DNA of 59,514 nt from Pseudomonas sp. PB106 (GCF_009764645.1 NZ_RWIM01000026.1:1-59514), one strand, 5' to 3'; counted from the first letter of the stretch, positions 19,950 through 29,227 are shown. Notes: generated by a model from the letters alone, not told the origin. A program made the numbers and translations.

Positions 19950-21401
19950 ATGATTCCGGTGATCTTGTCAGGTGGTAGCGGTTCACGTCTTTGGCCGCTT
20001 TCGCGTAAGCAGTTCCCTAAGCAATTCCTCGCCCTGACCGGCGAACACACGCTGTTCCAGCAGACCCTCGAGCGTCTGGTGTTCGAAGGCATGGACACCC
20101 CGATCGTGGTCTGCAACAAGGATCACCGTTTTATCGTCAACGAGCAGTTGGCCAATCGCAATCTGGAATGCCAGCGCATCCTCATGGAACCGTTCGGTCG
20201 CAATACCGCGCCCGCCGTGGCGCTGACCGCGATGATGCTGGTCAATGAAGGGCGTGACGAACTGATGCTGGTGCTGCCGGCCGACCACGTACTGGAAGAC
20301 CAGAAAGCCCTGCAACGCGCCCTCGCCCTCGCCACTGTCGCTGCCGAGAACGGCGAAATGGTGCTGTTCGGCGTGCCGGCGACCAAACCGGAAACCGGTT
20401 ACGGCTACATCAAATCCACCGGCGATTCGCTGCTGCCCGAAGGCGTCAGCCGCGTCTCGCACTTCGTCGAAAAACCCGACGTCAAGCGTGCCACCGAGTA
20501 CGTTGCGTCCGGCGGTTACTACTGGAACAGCGGCATGTTCCTGTTCCGCGCCAGCCGCTTCCTCGAAGAGCTGAAAAAGCATGATCCGGACATCTACGAC
20601 ACCTGCCTGCTGACCCTTGAGCGCAGCGAGCAGGACAACGACACCGTGACCTTCGACGAAGCCACCTTCGCCTGCTGCCCGGACAACTCCATCGACTATT
20701 CCGTGATGGAAAAAACCCAGCGCGCCTGCGTCGTGCCACTGACTGCTGGCTGGAGCGATGTCGGCTGCTGGTCGTCGCTGTGGGAAGTCAACGAGAAAGA
20801 CGCCAACGGCAACGTCAGCAAAGGCGACGTGGTCATCCAGGACAGCAAGAACTGCATGATCCACGGCAACGGCAAACTGGTGTCGGTGATCGGTCTGGAA
20901 AACATCGTCGTGGTCGAAACCAAAGACGCCATGATGATTGCCCACAAGGACTCGGTTCAGGGCGTCAAGCAGATGGTCAACACGCTCAATGAGCAGGGCC
21001 GCAGCGAAACCCAGAACCACTGCGAAGTCTATCGTCCGTGGGGCTCGTACGACTCGGTGGACATGGGCGGGCGTTTCCAGGTCAAGCACATCTCGGTGAA
21101 ACCGGGCGCATGCCTGTCGCTGCAGATGCACCACCACCGTGCCGAACATTGGATCGTGGTCAGCGGCACCGCTGAAGTAACCTGCGATGAAAACGTGTTC
21201 CTGCTCTGCGAAAACCAGTCGACCTACATCCCGATCGCCTCGGTGCATCGCCTGCGCAACCCGGGCAAGATCCCGCTGGAAATCATCGAAGTTCAGTCGG
21301 GTTCGTACCTGGGCGAAGACGATATCGAACGCTTCGAGGATATCTACGGTCGCTCCACCCCGATCGAACGCGGCGTGTCGGTGAAAACCATCGCGCAGTG
21401 A
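19950..21401 (+). CDS. algA: Mannose-6-phosphate isomerase / GDP-mannose pyrophosphorylase
   Basis: 483 residues from the ATG at 19950, preceded by ATGGAG; an upstream in-frame ATG at 19914 has no ribosome site. A bifunctional cytoplasmic enzyme supplying GDP-mannose to AlgD. The N-terminal nucleotidyltransferase domain has the pyrophosphorylase signature GGSGSRLWPLSRKQFPKQF (8-26) and FVEKP near 175. The C-terminal cupin isomerase domain has the metal-binding QMHHHRAEHW (about 392-401). Last gene of the alginate operon, directly followed by a strong terminator. Confidence 0.98.
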   Translation: MIPVILSGGSGSRLWPLSRKQFPKQFLALTGEHTLFQQTLERLVFEGMDTPIVVCNKDHRFIVNEQLANRNLECQRILMEPFGRNTAPAVALTAMMLVNEGRDELMLVLPADHVLEDQKALQRALALATVAAENGEMVLFGVPATKPETGYGYIKSTGDSLLPEGVSRVSHFVEKPDVKRATEYVASGGYYWNSGMFLFRASRFLEELKKHDPDIYDTCLLTLERSEQDNDTVTFDEATFACCPDNSIDYSVMEKTQRACVVPLTAGWSDVGCWSSLWEVNEKDANGNVSKGDVVIQDSKNCMIHGNGKLVSVIGLENIVVVETKDAMMIAHKDSVQGVKQMVNTLNEQGRSETQNHCEVYRPWGSYDSVDMGGRFQVKHISVKPGACLSLQMHHHRAEHWIVVSGTAEVTCDENVFLLCENQSTYIPIASVHRLRNPGKIPLEIIEVQSGSYLGEDDIERFEDIYGRSTPIERGVSVKTIAQ

Positions 21402-21416
21402 TCGATCTGCAATAAG

Positions 21417-21476
21417 AAGCCCCCGTCCAGCCCACTGCGTCCCCTATCCGCAGCGGGTTGGGCGGGGGCTTTTTTT
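21417..21476 (+). terminator. Rho-independent terminator of the alginate operon
   Basis: A GC-rich stem AAGCCCCCG...CGGGGGCTT with further pairing CCAGCCC / GGGTTGG, followed by a run of seven T. It lies 15 bases after the algA stop. Confidence 0.9.
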
Positions 21477-21483
21477 AGAAGCG

Positions 21484-21560
21484 AAAGATCGCAGCCTGCG
21501 GCAGCTCCTACAGGGCAAACGCGTCCCAACTGTAGGAGCTGCCGCAGGCTGCGATCTTTT
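21484..21560. repeat. REP pair after the alginate operon
   Basis: Two REP units in outward orientation: AAAGATCGCAGC...GCTCCTACA then TGTAGGAGC...GCTGCGATCTTT, with a 19-base centre. Confidence 0.85.
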
Positions 21561-21635
21561 GACTTTGCCCTTCCCATCGCCAACCTCACCTACGCTTAGG
21601 TAGGATGACCCTCTCTCTTCTCGAGGTTGTGCGAC

Positions 21636-22100
21636 ATGTTCATCGGCATTTTGCTGGTCATCACCTGGTTGATCCTGCTGTTGCGCTACCCGGCCAAGGC
21701 GTTGCCGGTTTCCGTTGCGGCGGCGATTGGCCTGGGTTTTGTGGCCATGTGGGTGGTGTGGCTGGACAACCGCGAGATCAAACAACTGGCGCGCCTTGAG
21801 ATGCGTATTGCTTACGACCCGGAGCAATGCCCGGCGGATCGTCCGCTGCAACTGAAAATGAAAAACGCCAACGACGTGCCCCTGACCGAGCTGCGCTGGC
21901 GCATTGCAGCCTATGCGCCGGGTGACACCGTCAATCTGGCCGACAATCAATACACCGCCCCGCGCTATCGCGGTCCCGGCGAACTGCAAGCCGGCGGCGA
22001 ATGGGAAGACTGCCTGCCGATGCCTCCGCTGCGCCCCGGTTATCGCCCGCAAACCCTGGAGTTTCGCGCCGAGCGCTTGCAGGGTAGTTTCTCCGACTGA
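21636..22100 (+). CDS. Small membrane-anchored protein of unknown function
   Basis: 154 residues starting MFIGILLVITW with two hydrophobic segments (about 1-15 and 25-45), then a soluble domain of about 110 residues with no motif I recognise beyond RYRGPGEL and PPLRPGYRP. Homologues directly after algA in related pseudomonads are sometimes labelled multidrug transporter, but two membrane segments and this size do not support that label. GAGG upstream supports the ATG at 21636. A 35-base gap to the following SDR gene suggests co-transcription. Confidence 0.8.
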   Translation: MFIGILLVITWLILLLRYPAKALPVSVAAAIGLGFVAMWVVWLDNREIKQLARLEMRIAYDPEQCPADRPLQLKMKNANDVPLTELRWRIAAYAPGDTVNLADNQYTAPRYRGPGELQAGGEWEDCLPMPPLRPGYRPQTLEFRAERLQGSFSD

Positions 22101-22135
22101 TCCCCTCCCCCAATTTGCTGCACAAGGAATGCGCC

Positions 22136-22960
22136 ATGCCCGTTGCGTTGATTACCGGTTGTTCCAGCGGCATCGGCCGCGCCCTCGCCGATGCATTCAA
22201 AGTCGCCGGCTACGAGGTTTGGGCCAGTGCGCGCAAAAGCGAAGACGTCGCCGCCCTTAGCGCTGCCGGATTCACCGCCGTGCAACTGGACGTCAATGAC
22301 GGCACCGCGCTGGAACAACTCGCCGAGCGCATCAACCAGCAACACGGCGGCCTCGATGTGCTGATCAACAATGCTGGCTACGGTGCCATGGGCCCGCTGC
22401 TCGACGGCGGTGTGGCGGCGATGCAGCGCCAGTTCGAAACCAACGTGTTCTCGATTGTCGGCGTCACTCGCGCGCTGTTTCCAGTCCTACGCCGGGCCAA
22501 GGGGCTGGTGGTGAATATCGGCAGCGTGTCCGGCGTTTTGGTCACGCCATTCGCCGGAGCTTACTGCGCTTCAAAAGCCGCGGTACATGCGTTGAGCGAT
22601 GCCTTGCGCATGGAGTTGGCGCCGTTCGGCATTCGCGTGATGGAAGTGCAGCCGGGGGCGATTCAATCGAGCTTCGCCAAGAACGCCGGGCATGAGGCCG
22701 AGCAGCTGATCAACGAACAATCGCCATGGTTTCCGCTGCGTGAAGGGATCCGCGCCAGAGCCAAGGCCTCACAGGACAAACCCACGCCGGCCAGCGAGTT
22801 TGCTGCTGAGTTGCTGAAGGCCGTGCAGCAGAGCAAACCGCCACGGCTGATCCGCATCGGCAATGGCAGCCGCGCATTGCCATTGTTGGCGGCGCTGTTA
22901 CCCAAGGGCTTGCTGGAATCAACGTTGATGAAGCGGTTCGGCTTGCGCGTAAAGCTCTGA
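22136..22960 (+). CDS. Short-chain dehydrogenase/reductase (classical SDR)
   Basis: 274 residues from the ATG at 22136 (AAGGA 9 bases upstream); the ATG at 22115 lacks a site. Classical SDR landmarks in order: TGCSSGIG cofactor loop (about 7-14), NNAGYGAMG (about 78-86), the active-site Ser in IGSVSG (about 131) and YCASK (about 144-148). Such enzymes are cytoplasmic NAD(P)H oxidoreductases; the substrate cannot be told from sequence alone. Confidence 0.9.
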   Translation: MPVALITGCSSGIGRALADAFKVAGYEVWASARKSEDVAALSAAGFTAVQLDVNDGTALEQLAERINQQHGGLDVLINNAGYGAMGPLLDGGVAAMQRQFETNVFSIVGVTRALFPVLRRAKGLVVNIGSVSGVLVTPFAGAYCASKAAVHALSDALRMELAPFGIRVMEVQPGAIQSSFAKNAGHEAEQLINEQSPWFPLREGIRARAKASQDKPTPASEFAAELLKAVQQSKPPRLIRIGNGSRALPLLAALLPKGLLESTLMKRFGLRVKL

Positions 22961-22974
22961 ACTAGAGTCGACAC

Positions 22975-23052
22975 CTTCGCGAGCAAGCTCGCTCCCACAT
23001 TGGCTATCGGTCACACCGAAGATCTCCTGTGGGAGCGAGCTTGCTCGCGAAG
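22975..23052. repeat. REPIN, GAGCAAGCTCGCTCCCAC type
   Basis: Inverted arms CTTCGCGAGCAAGCTCGC and complement, each continuing into GGGAGC/GCTCCC, with about 30 bases between. It sits between convergent genes (SDR and LysR). Confidence 0.85.
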
Positions 23053-23077
23053 AGGCCAGAAAATACACCTCAAACCC

Positions 23078-23959
23078 TCAGCCCCAACCTTTCATGAAAT
23101 CGATGAACGCCCGCACCTTCAGCGGCAGATGCCGGGTGTCCGGGTACAACGCGTACACCCCTTGCTGCGCAAAGCGATGATCCGCCAGCAAACGCGTTAA
23201 GCGCCCGGCATCCAGATCGTCCTGAATCAGCCATTGCGGCAAAATCGCCACACCTTGCCCGGTCAGCGCAAACGCCCTGAGCGTCGCCGAGTTGTCCGCG
23301 ACAATCGCAGTGGTGCCCGGTTTTGGCTGGTAGCAATGCTCTGCACCATGCGGATCGGTGACGGTCATTTCCGGCACCCGCCCATGCCCCAATGTCGGCA
23401 TCGACTCTAGGGTTGCCAGCGTCGCGACCGGGGCAAAACGCTCAATCAGACCCGGCGCGGCCACCGCAAACACTTCGAATGTCGACAACTGCACCGCCCG
23501 CAAATTGGAGTCGTGCATGCGCCCCAGACGAATCGCCATGTCGAACCGTTCGGAGATCAGATCGGCATGGGTCGAAGACGTCGACAGATGAATATTCAGC
23601 TGGGGCTGCTGCTGGCGAAACACCTCCAGCGCCGGCACCACTTGGGCCAAGGCAAACTCCACGGTGGTGGTGATGCGCAACGTGCCCTTGAGCTGCGAAT
23701 GCTCCGAACGCGCTTCTTCGATCGCCAGCCGTGCTTCGTCCAAGGTGCGCAGACAGCGCCGATAAAACCGTTCGCCTGCATCGGTCAGCGCCAGTTGGCG
23801 GGTGTTGCGGGTGAGCAAGGTCACCCCCAGTTCTTCCTCCAGGCGCTTGAGATTGAAGCTCACCACCGCGCGCGTCTGGCCCAGCGTTTCGGCGGCAGCG
23901 GTCAACGAACCGGCCTCGACCACGGCTTTGAAGGTGTCAAAACGGTCCAGGCTGACCAT
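23078..23959 (-). CDS. LysR-family transcriptional regulator
   Basis: 293 residues. N-terminal winged HTH (about 1-60: FKAVVEAGSLTAAAETLGQTRAVVSFNL) followed by the substrate-binding domain (about 90-290). Divergent from the MFS transporter at 24070, which it probably controls. A perfect 21-bp palindrome lies 16 bases upstream of its start codon, an arrangement typical of LysR autoregulation. The inducer is unknown. Confidence 0.92.
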   Translation of the reverse strand: MVSLDRFDTFKAVVEAGSLTAAAETLGQTRAVVSFNLKRLEEELGVTLLTRNTRQLALTDAGERFYRRCLRTLDEARLAIEEARSEHSQLKGTLRITTTVEFALAQVVPALEVFRQQQPQLNIHLSTSSTHADLISERFDMAIRLGRMHDSNLRAVQLSTFEVFAVAAPGLIERFAPVATLATLESMPTLGHGRVPEMTVTDPHGAEHCYQPKPGTTAIVADNSATLRAFALTGQGVAILPQWLIQDDLDAGRLTRLLADHRFAQQGVYALYPDTRHLPLKVRAFIDFMKGWG

Positions 23960-23974
23960 GCTCAGGGGCGCTCC

Positions 23975-23995
23975 TTGTCAAAATAATTTTGACAA
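23975..23995. promoter_or_regulatory. Perfect palindromic operator between lysR and MFS gene
   Basis: TTGTCAAAAT, a central A, then ATTTTGACAA: 10-bp perfect inverted arms, containing the T-N11-A core expected for LysR-type binding. It lies in the 110-base divergent promoter region. Confidence 0.7.
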
Positions 23996-24069
23996 ACTAG
24001 CAGCCAAACCAGCGTTTTCCTATGGCTAAAAGCGCCCTACCCTGCACGTCTCATCACAGGGAAGTTGCC

Positions 24070-25440
24070 ATGGCTTATCGCTCGAAAGTCGCGCTCGTGT
24101 ATCTGCTGGGTTTCGCCCTCGACCTGCTCAACATGTTCGTCGCCAGCATTGCCTACCCGGACATTGCTCAGCAATTACACGCCTCGGTGACGCAACTGGC
24201 GTGGATCACCAACGCCTACATGCTCGGCCTGACGCTGGTGATTCCGCTGAGCGTGTGGCTGGCGACACGGGTGGGCGAGCGGCGGCTGATCCTCGCTTCA
24301 TTGCTGTTGTTCGGCATTGGCTCGGCACTGGTGGCGCAGGCCGGATCGATTGAAAGCCTGATCGGCTGGCGACTGCTGCAAGGGCTGGGTGGCGGGTTGC
24401 TGCTGCCGATCGGTCAGGCACTGGCCTATCGACAATTTCCGCCGGCGCAGCGTGCGCACTTTACCGGCGTGGTGTTGCTGGTAGCGCTGCTGGTGCCGGC
24501 ACTCTCGCCAGCGGCCGGTGGACTGATTGTGCAGGCGTTGTCGTGGCGCTGGATTTTCTATCTGAATTTACCGGTCGCGTTATTGGCTTTCGCGCTCGGT
24601 GCGTTCTGGCTGAAACCTGATCTACCCAATGATGAGCGCCCGACGCTGGACGCCCGTGGCCTGCTGCTGGCGGCGTCGGCTCTGAGTCTGTTGCTGATTG
24701 CCGTCAGTCTGCTGAGCGCCGCCGACAGCCGAATGATCGGCGCGGTTGTCCTGATACTTGGCGCGCTCACGTTGTGTTTCTACCTGCGCGATGGCTGGCG
24801 TAAACCCGGCGCCATACTCGATCTGCAACTGATCAAGAATCCGTCACTGCGCTTGGCAATGCTGATTTATTTATGTGTACCGGGCGTGTTCACCGGCACC
24901 CAAATGATTGCCGTGTTGTACCTGCACAACCTCGGCGTCGGCGCCGCACCAATCGGTGCGCTGATGTTGCCGTGGGCCGCCGGTTCTGGCGTGGCGATCA
25001 TGCTCGGCAAACGCAGTTTCAATCGCCTCGGGCCCAAGCCATTGCTCAGCGCCGGCATGCTCCTGCAATGCATCGGCATCGTTCTGTTGATGCGCATCGA
25101 ACAACCCGCGAGCACGCCGCTGATCTTCGCCTACGTAATGATGGGCCTGGGCGGCAGCCTGTGCAGCGTCACCGCACAAACACTGGCCTTCGTCGGCATA
25201 CCGGCGGAAAAAATGGGCCACTCCAGCGCCCTGTGGAACATCAATCGCCAGCTCGGTTTCTGCCTCGGCGCGGCGCTGCTCAGTTCACTGCTGGGCGCCC
25301 TCGGCGGCAACGCATTCCACGCCTGTTTTGCCGCTGCCGCGCTGCTCACGCTGATCCCTATGGCCAGTGTTCTGCGCTTTGATTCGACCACTGTGCTCGC
25401 GCTGCTGAACCCACATCCTGCTGAGGAAAGATCCACATGA
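24070..25440 (+). CDS. MFS transporter, DHA2-type drug efflux
   Basis: 456 residues with 12-14 hydrophobic segments. Begins with the family's DLLNMFVASIAYPDI helix 1 and AWITNAYML in helix 2; ATRVGERR is the loop 2-3 motif and WRLLQGLGGGLLLP the helix 4 motif of DHA2 proteins. The ATG at 24070 follows AGGGAAG. An inner-membrane proton antiporter; the substrate is unknown. Its stop overlaps the next gene by 4 bases (ATGA), so the two are coupled. Confidence 0.9.
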   Translation: MAYRSKVALVYLLGFALDLLNMFVASIAYPDIAQQLHASVTQLAWITNAYMLGLTLVIPLSVWLATRVGERRLILASLLLFGIGSALVAQAGSIESLIGWRLLQGLGGGLLLPIGQALAYRQFPPAQRAHFTGVVLLVALLVPALSPAAGGLIVQALSWRWIFYLNLPVALLAFALGAFWLKPDLPNDERPTLDARGLLLAASALSLLLIAVSLLSAADSRMIGAVVLILGALTLCFYLRDGWRKPGAILDLQLIKNPSLRLAMLIYLCVPGVFTGTQMIAVLYLHNLGVGAAPIGALMLPWAAGSGVAIMLGKRSFNRLGPKPLLSAGMLLQCIGIVLLMRIEQPASTPLIFAYVMMGLGGSLCSVTAQTLAFVGIPAEKMGHSSALWNINRQLGFCLGAALLSSLLGALGGNAFHACFAAAALLTLIPMASVLRFDSTTVLALLNPHPAEERST

Positions 25441-25835
25441 CCGATTACGCCGCCTATTTTGAAGAAGTGATTCAGGCTCACGAAGCCATCGAGCGATGGT
25501 TTGCCGTGGAGGAAAATGACGTTGCGTTGAGGCAATTGTTGAGCCGGTTTTCGCCAGCGTTTTCGATGACTTCACCGCTGGGCCGGGTCTTGGATTTCGA
25601 CGCGTTGGCAGCACTGTTTCGAATGGCCGGCGGCAAGAAAAAAGGCTTCCGGATCGAGCTCAGTGAACTCCACGGGATTGCATGGCATGAACACGGTGCG
25701 ACGGTGAGTTACCGCGAGCGGCAGACCGATGCGAGCGGGCTGCATTCGGATCGGCGGGCGACGGCGGTGTTTGAACTAGACGAATCCGGGCGGGTGGTCT
25801 GGCGGCATTTGCAGGAGACGTTTTGTGCTGAGTGA
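25437..25835 (+). CDS. DUF4440/SnoaL-like small protein
   Basis: 132 residues starting MTDYAAYFEEVIQAHEAIERWF, an NTF2-like layout of N-terminal helices followed by a curved sheet with the motif FSMTSPLG and a late VWRHLQET. Such cone-shaped proteins act as small-molecule isomerases or binding proteins; nothing here defines the ligand. The 4-base overlap with the MFS gene suggests a linked detoxification role. Confidence 0.75.
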   Translation: MTDYAAYFEEVIQAHEAIERWFAVEENDVALRQLLSRFSPAFSMTSPLGRVLDFDALAALFRMAGGKKKGFRIELSELHGIAWHEHGATVSYRERQTDASGLHSDRRATAVFELDESGRVVWRHLQETFCAE

Positions 25836-25874
25836 TTGATTACCGGTATTGGGCTGATACACCGAGTTGCCCTT

Positions 25875-25950
25875 ATCGCGAGCAGGCTCACTCCTACAGG
25901 TGATCTTCGGTGTGACGCAGATCCAGTGTAGGAGTGAGCCTGCTCGCGAT
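25875..25950. repeat. REPIN, GAGCAGGCTCACTCCTAC type
   Basis: Arms ATCGCGAGCAGGCTCACTCC (25875 onward) and complement ending at 25950, 24 bases each with about 28 between. It lies between convergent genes. Confidence 0.85.
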
Positions 25951-25967
25951 GCAGACGACGCGGTTAA

Positions 25968-26834
25968 TCAGTTGTCCACGGAATCTTGCTTCACCACCAC
26001 CGTGCAAGTAATCCCCGCCGCCAACAAAACACCCTCCGGCACTTCATCAATGTGAATCCGCACCGGCACCCGTTGCGCCAGGCGCACCCAATTGAACGTC
26101 GGGTTCACATCGGCGATCAGCTCGCGGCTTTCCGGGTTGTCGCGGTCGTAGATACCACGGGAAATGCTTTCCACATGGCCCTTGAGCACTTCGCCGCTCA
26201 TCAACTGCATGTCGGCTTTATCACCGACTTTGACGTGCGGCAGTTTGGTCTCTTCGAAAAAGCCGTAAACCCAGAACGAATTCATGTCGACCACGGCCAT
26301 TTTCGCCTCGCCGATGCGCGCGTAATCACCGCGATGCACATTGAGGTTGGTCACGTAGCCGTCGACCGCCGCACGCACTTCGGTGCGTTTGAGGTTGAGT
26401 TCGGCGGCTTCCAGTTGCGCTTGGGCGTGCTGGTAATCGGCGAGCGCGGCGTCGGCGATGTTGCTGGCGTCATCGCGGTTTTCCTTGGAGATCACCAGGT
26501 TGTCGAGGTCGGCGCGGCGGTGGGCGTTGACCTTGCGCATCTCCCACGTCGACTTGCGCGAAGCGACCAGCGACTGCGCTTGCTTGACCGCGATGCGGTA
26601 ATGCTCGGGGTCGATCTGCATGAGCAGATCGCCCTTCTTCACCAGTTGGTTGTCGCGCACCGGCACGTCGATCACCTCACCGGTGACGTCGGCGGCAACG
26701 TTGATGATGTCGGCACGCACGCGACCATCACGGGTCCACGGCGTGTTCATGTAGTGCTCCCACAACGTGCGGCCGATCCACAGCGCCAGGGCCAGCACCA
26801 GCAGGGTCGCGAGCAGGCTGAAAAACTTTTTCAT
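25968..26834 (-). CDS. HlyD-family membrane fusion protein (AaeA-like)
   Basis: 288 residues: one N-terminal membrane anchor (KKFFSLLATLLVLALALWIGRTLW), then lipoyl/barrel-sandwich halves separated by a short alpha-hairpin (about 75-140), typical of efflux periplasmic adaptors. The segment TPWTRDGRVRADIINVAADVTG is characteristic of AaeA/EmrA-like adaptors. Last gene of the efflux operon, 10 bases after the DUF1656 gene. It would link the FUSC inner-membrane pump to the outer-membrane channel. Confidence 0.92.
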   Translation of the reverse strand: MKKFFSLLATLLVLALALWIGRTLWEHYMNTPWTRDGRVRADIINVAADVTGEVIDVPVRDNQLVKKGDLLMQIDPEHYRIAVKQAQSLVASRKSTWEMRKVNAHRRADLDNLVISKENRDDASNIADAALADYQHAQAQLEAAELNLKRTEVRAAVDGYVTNLNVHRGDYARIGEAKMAVVDMNSFWVYGFFEETKLPHVKVGDKADMQLMSGEVLKGHVESISRGIYDRDNPESRELIADVNPTFNWVRLAQRVPVRIHIDEVPEGVLLAAGITCTVVVKQDSVDN

Positions 26835-26844
26835 CGGGACGTTC

Positions 26845-27045
26845 TCAACGGTAGACAGTCAGCGCCATGGCGCCGAACAGACAGGTAAACAGACTCAAGC
26901 GCAGCAGCGCCGGGTGCCAGAAAAAGCGATACAGATCAAACCCCGACAAGAACCGGTCCACCGCCCAGGCCAATGCCGCTGCGATGAAAAACATCAAAGT
27001 CATGGTCGGCATGTACACGCCGTGGAAAGCGATTTCACGAGGCAT
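26845..27045 (-). CDS. DUF1656 small membrane protein (AaeX-like)
   Basis: 66 residues, MPREIAFHGVYMPTMT, with two hydrophobic segments (about 12-32 and 48-64), exactly the DUF1656/AaeX pattern. It starts inside the end of the FUSC gene (11-base overlap) and ends 10 bases before the HlyD gene, the conserved arrangement of aaeXAB-like operons. Its precise role in the pump is unknown in the family. Confidence 0.9.
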   Translation of the reverse strand: MPREIAFHGVYMPTMTLMFFIAAALAWAVDRFLSGFDLYRFFWHPALLRLSLFTCLFGAMALTVYR

Positions 27046-29227
27046 GGGCAAGTCCTTCGGGCTTGGCGACGGCGAACGCGGCGAGCGGTGATTGCGGGTC
27101 GAGCAGCGAGGTACGGATGAAGTGCAGATAGCTCTTGACCCGGCGCAATGCGGAGGTATCGAAGTGCGGCGCGAATGGCTCGTCGGTCGCCGCCACGCGA
27201 CTGATCGCGTGATCGACCGCCACCAGTGCGCGCTCCAGATTGCTCGCGTTCGGCTGCAAAAACAGGCGCACCAGTGCACGGCCCATCACGCGGATTGCCT
27301 GGCGCCACGGCTGCGATTCGGCATAGGCCGGGTGCACCGGCAGGATCGCCTGTTCCTTGCGCAATTCGATGATCGCGTGACCGACTTCGAGCACCACGAA
27401 CATCCAGCGCAGCAGGTTTTTCTGCACCTTTGGTTCACCGGCAGCGAGACCGTAAGCCTGATGCAGCAAATCGCGGGTGCGGCTCTCGAAGCTTGAAGCG
27501 AGCCCTTTGAGTTTGCCGCTGATTGCATAGACCACTTGCCCACGCAGATCCTGCTCCAGGCGCTTCCACAACCAGCGGCTGTTCGGCGGCAAAATAATCG
27601 CGCCCGCAGCGGCGCAGACCAGCATGCCCATGACCATGGCGATGTAGTCGTTGATGAAGGTGTAAGGGTTGTAGATCGTCAGGTTGTCCGGCACTGAACC
27701 GGTACTGAAAAAGATCAGCAAACCGAGGCCGACACCGGCGTATTGCGGCCGCGAGGTGAGGAACGAACCGAGTACGATCACCGGTGCGAGCATCACGCAC
27801 AGCAGCGGGAAACCGTCGATCCACGGGAAGATGAAAAACATCTCGACGAAGCCGATCAGCGCACCGAGGAAGGTCCCGCACGCCATCTGAAATGCCATAC
27901 GTTTCGGGTTCGGCGTGGCGGCGGAGAGGCCCACGGTGGCGGCCGCAATCAGGGTCATCGTCGCGCCACTTGGCCACGCGGTCGCGACCCAATAACTGCC
28001 CAGCACCACGAGAATGAACGAGGCGCGAATCCCCGATGCCGCTGCTGCCCACCAGTTGGTTTGCGGGGTGAACGGCTCGTCCCAGCGCTCGCGTTCATGG
28101 CGGTGATCGGCCAGGGAGGCGTGAGTCTGTGCGTAACTGTGCAGGTCGTCGACGAAGCGATAGAGCAACTCGTAAGCGGTGTGAAAATCCAGTTGCTCGG
28201 CTTCGCTCGGATCAGTGTCCTGAAAGATTCCGCGCAGGGTTCGCACGCGTGCCGGCAGGCCTTCCTTGTAGCTCGCCAGCGCTGTCGCCAAGCGTGCAGC
28301 ATCGGGGCTGGTCAGGGCGCGACCGCTGAAACCGTCGAGCACTTCGGCGAGATCTTGCAAGCCCGGCCTGATCGCCGCGACCACGTGTTCCTCGCCATTA
28401 ACGCGTAGGCGTTCAAGCAACTGATGCAAAGCGTTGAAGCGTGTGGTGATGCCCATGAACTCGCTGTTCAAACGACTCAAGCGGCCGTTGCGCCGGCGCA
28501 TGTGCGGGTCTTCGAACACGGTCACACTGCGCAAGCCTTCCAGCCCCACCGCTTCGGCGATGAAGCGCACGTTGCTCGCCTCGAAAGACTCGGCTTTGCT
28601 GCGCCCGCGCAGGCCATCGGTGACGAACAGCGCGAACACGCCAAAGCGCTGATACAAAGCGTTGCGCATGGCGGCGCTGGCGGTTTGCGGGAGGATCGCG
28701 GCGCTGATCAGCGTCGAGCAGAGAATGCCCAATGAGATTTCCAGCACGCGCCACACTGCTGCCATAAAGGCGCCGTCCGGATGCGCCAGTGCCGGCAAAC
28801 CGACCATCGCCGCGGTGTAGCCGGCAAGGACAAAACCGTAAGCGCGAAAGTTACGGCAACGTGCGGCACCGGCCGAGCAGATGCCAACCCAGATCGCCAA
28901 CGAGCCGAGGAACAGTTCAGTGTTCTGTGCAAATAACGCAATCAGCGTGACCATCATCGCCGAGCCGGCCAACGTGCCAAGGAAGCGATAGAAACTCTTG
29001 GCAAACACCTGGCCGCTCTGCGGTTGCATGACGATAAACACGGTGATCATCGCCGTGCGTGGCTGCGGCAACTCCAGGCGCATGGCCAGCCACAGCGTGA
29101 GGAACGCGGCGATCAACACCTTGAGGATATAGACCCAGGTCACGCCATCACTGCGCGCCCAGTCGAACAAACCCCGGCGCCATTCTAGGGAGTAGAGCCA
29201 GCGCAGAGATGCGGGCAAGGGAGTCAT
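27035..29227 (-). CDS. FUSC-family aromatic acid efflux permease (AaeB-like)
   Basis: 730 residues in the FUSC architecture: an N-terminal bundle of membrane helices (about 30-185, including TVFIVMQPQSGQVFAKSFYR), a soluble central region (about 190-390), a second helix bundle (about 390-540) and a cytoplasmic C-terminus. E. coli AaeB exports p-hydroxybenzoate and related aromatic carboxylates; a comparable substrate class is inferred. Preceded in the operon by the outer-membrane lipoprotein gene, from which a REP element separates it. Confidence 0.92.
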   Translation of the reverse strand: MTPLPASLRWLYSLEWRRGLFDWARSDGVTWVYILKVLIAAFLTLWLAMRLELPQPRTAMITVFIVMQPQSGQVFAKSFYRFLGTLAGSAMMVTLIALFAQNTELFLGSLAIWVGICSAGAARCRNFRAYGFVLAGYTAAMVGLPALAHPDGAFMAAVWRVLEISLGILCSTLISAAILPQTASAAMRNALYQRFGVFALFVTDGLRGRSKAESFEASNVRFIAEAVGLEGLRSVTVFEDPHMRRRNGRLSRLNSEFMGITTRFNALHQLLERLRVNGEEHVVAAIRPGLQDLAEVLDGFSGRALTSPDAARLATALASYKEGLPARVRTLRGIFQDTDPSEAEQLDFHTAYELLYRFVDDLHSYAQTHASLADHRHERERWDEPFTPQTNWWAAAASGIRASFILVVLGSYWVATAWPSGATMTLIAAATVGLSAATPNPKRMAFQMACGTFLGALIGFVEMFFIFPWIDGFPLLCVMLAPVIVLGSFLTSRPQYAGVGLGLLIFFSTGSVPDNLTIYNPYTFINDYIAMVMGMLVCAAAGAIILPPNSRWLWKRLEQDLRGQVVYAISGKLKGLASSFESRTRDLLHQAYGLAAGEPKVQKNLLRWMFVVLEVGHAIIELRKEQAILPVHPAYAESQPWRQAIRVMGRALVRLFLQPNASNLERALVAVDHAISRVAATDEPFAPHFDTSALRRVKSYLHFIRTSLLDPQSPLAAFAVAKPEGLAHAS

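Noticed and set aside
21636..22100. Multidrug transporter label for the small protein after algA
   Set aside because: Only two hydrophobic segments and about 154 residues; no transporter motif is visible.
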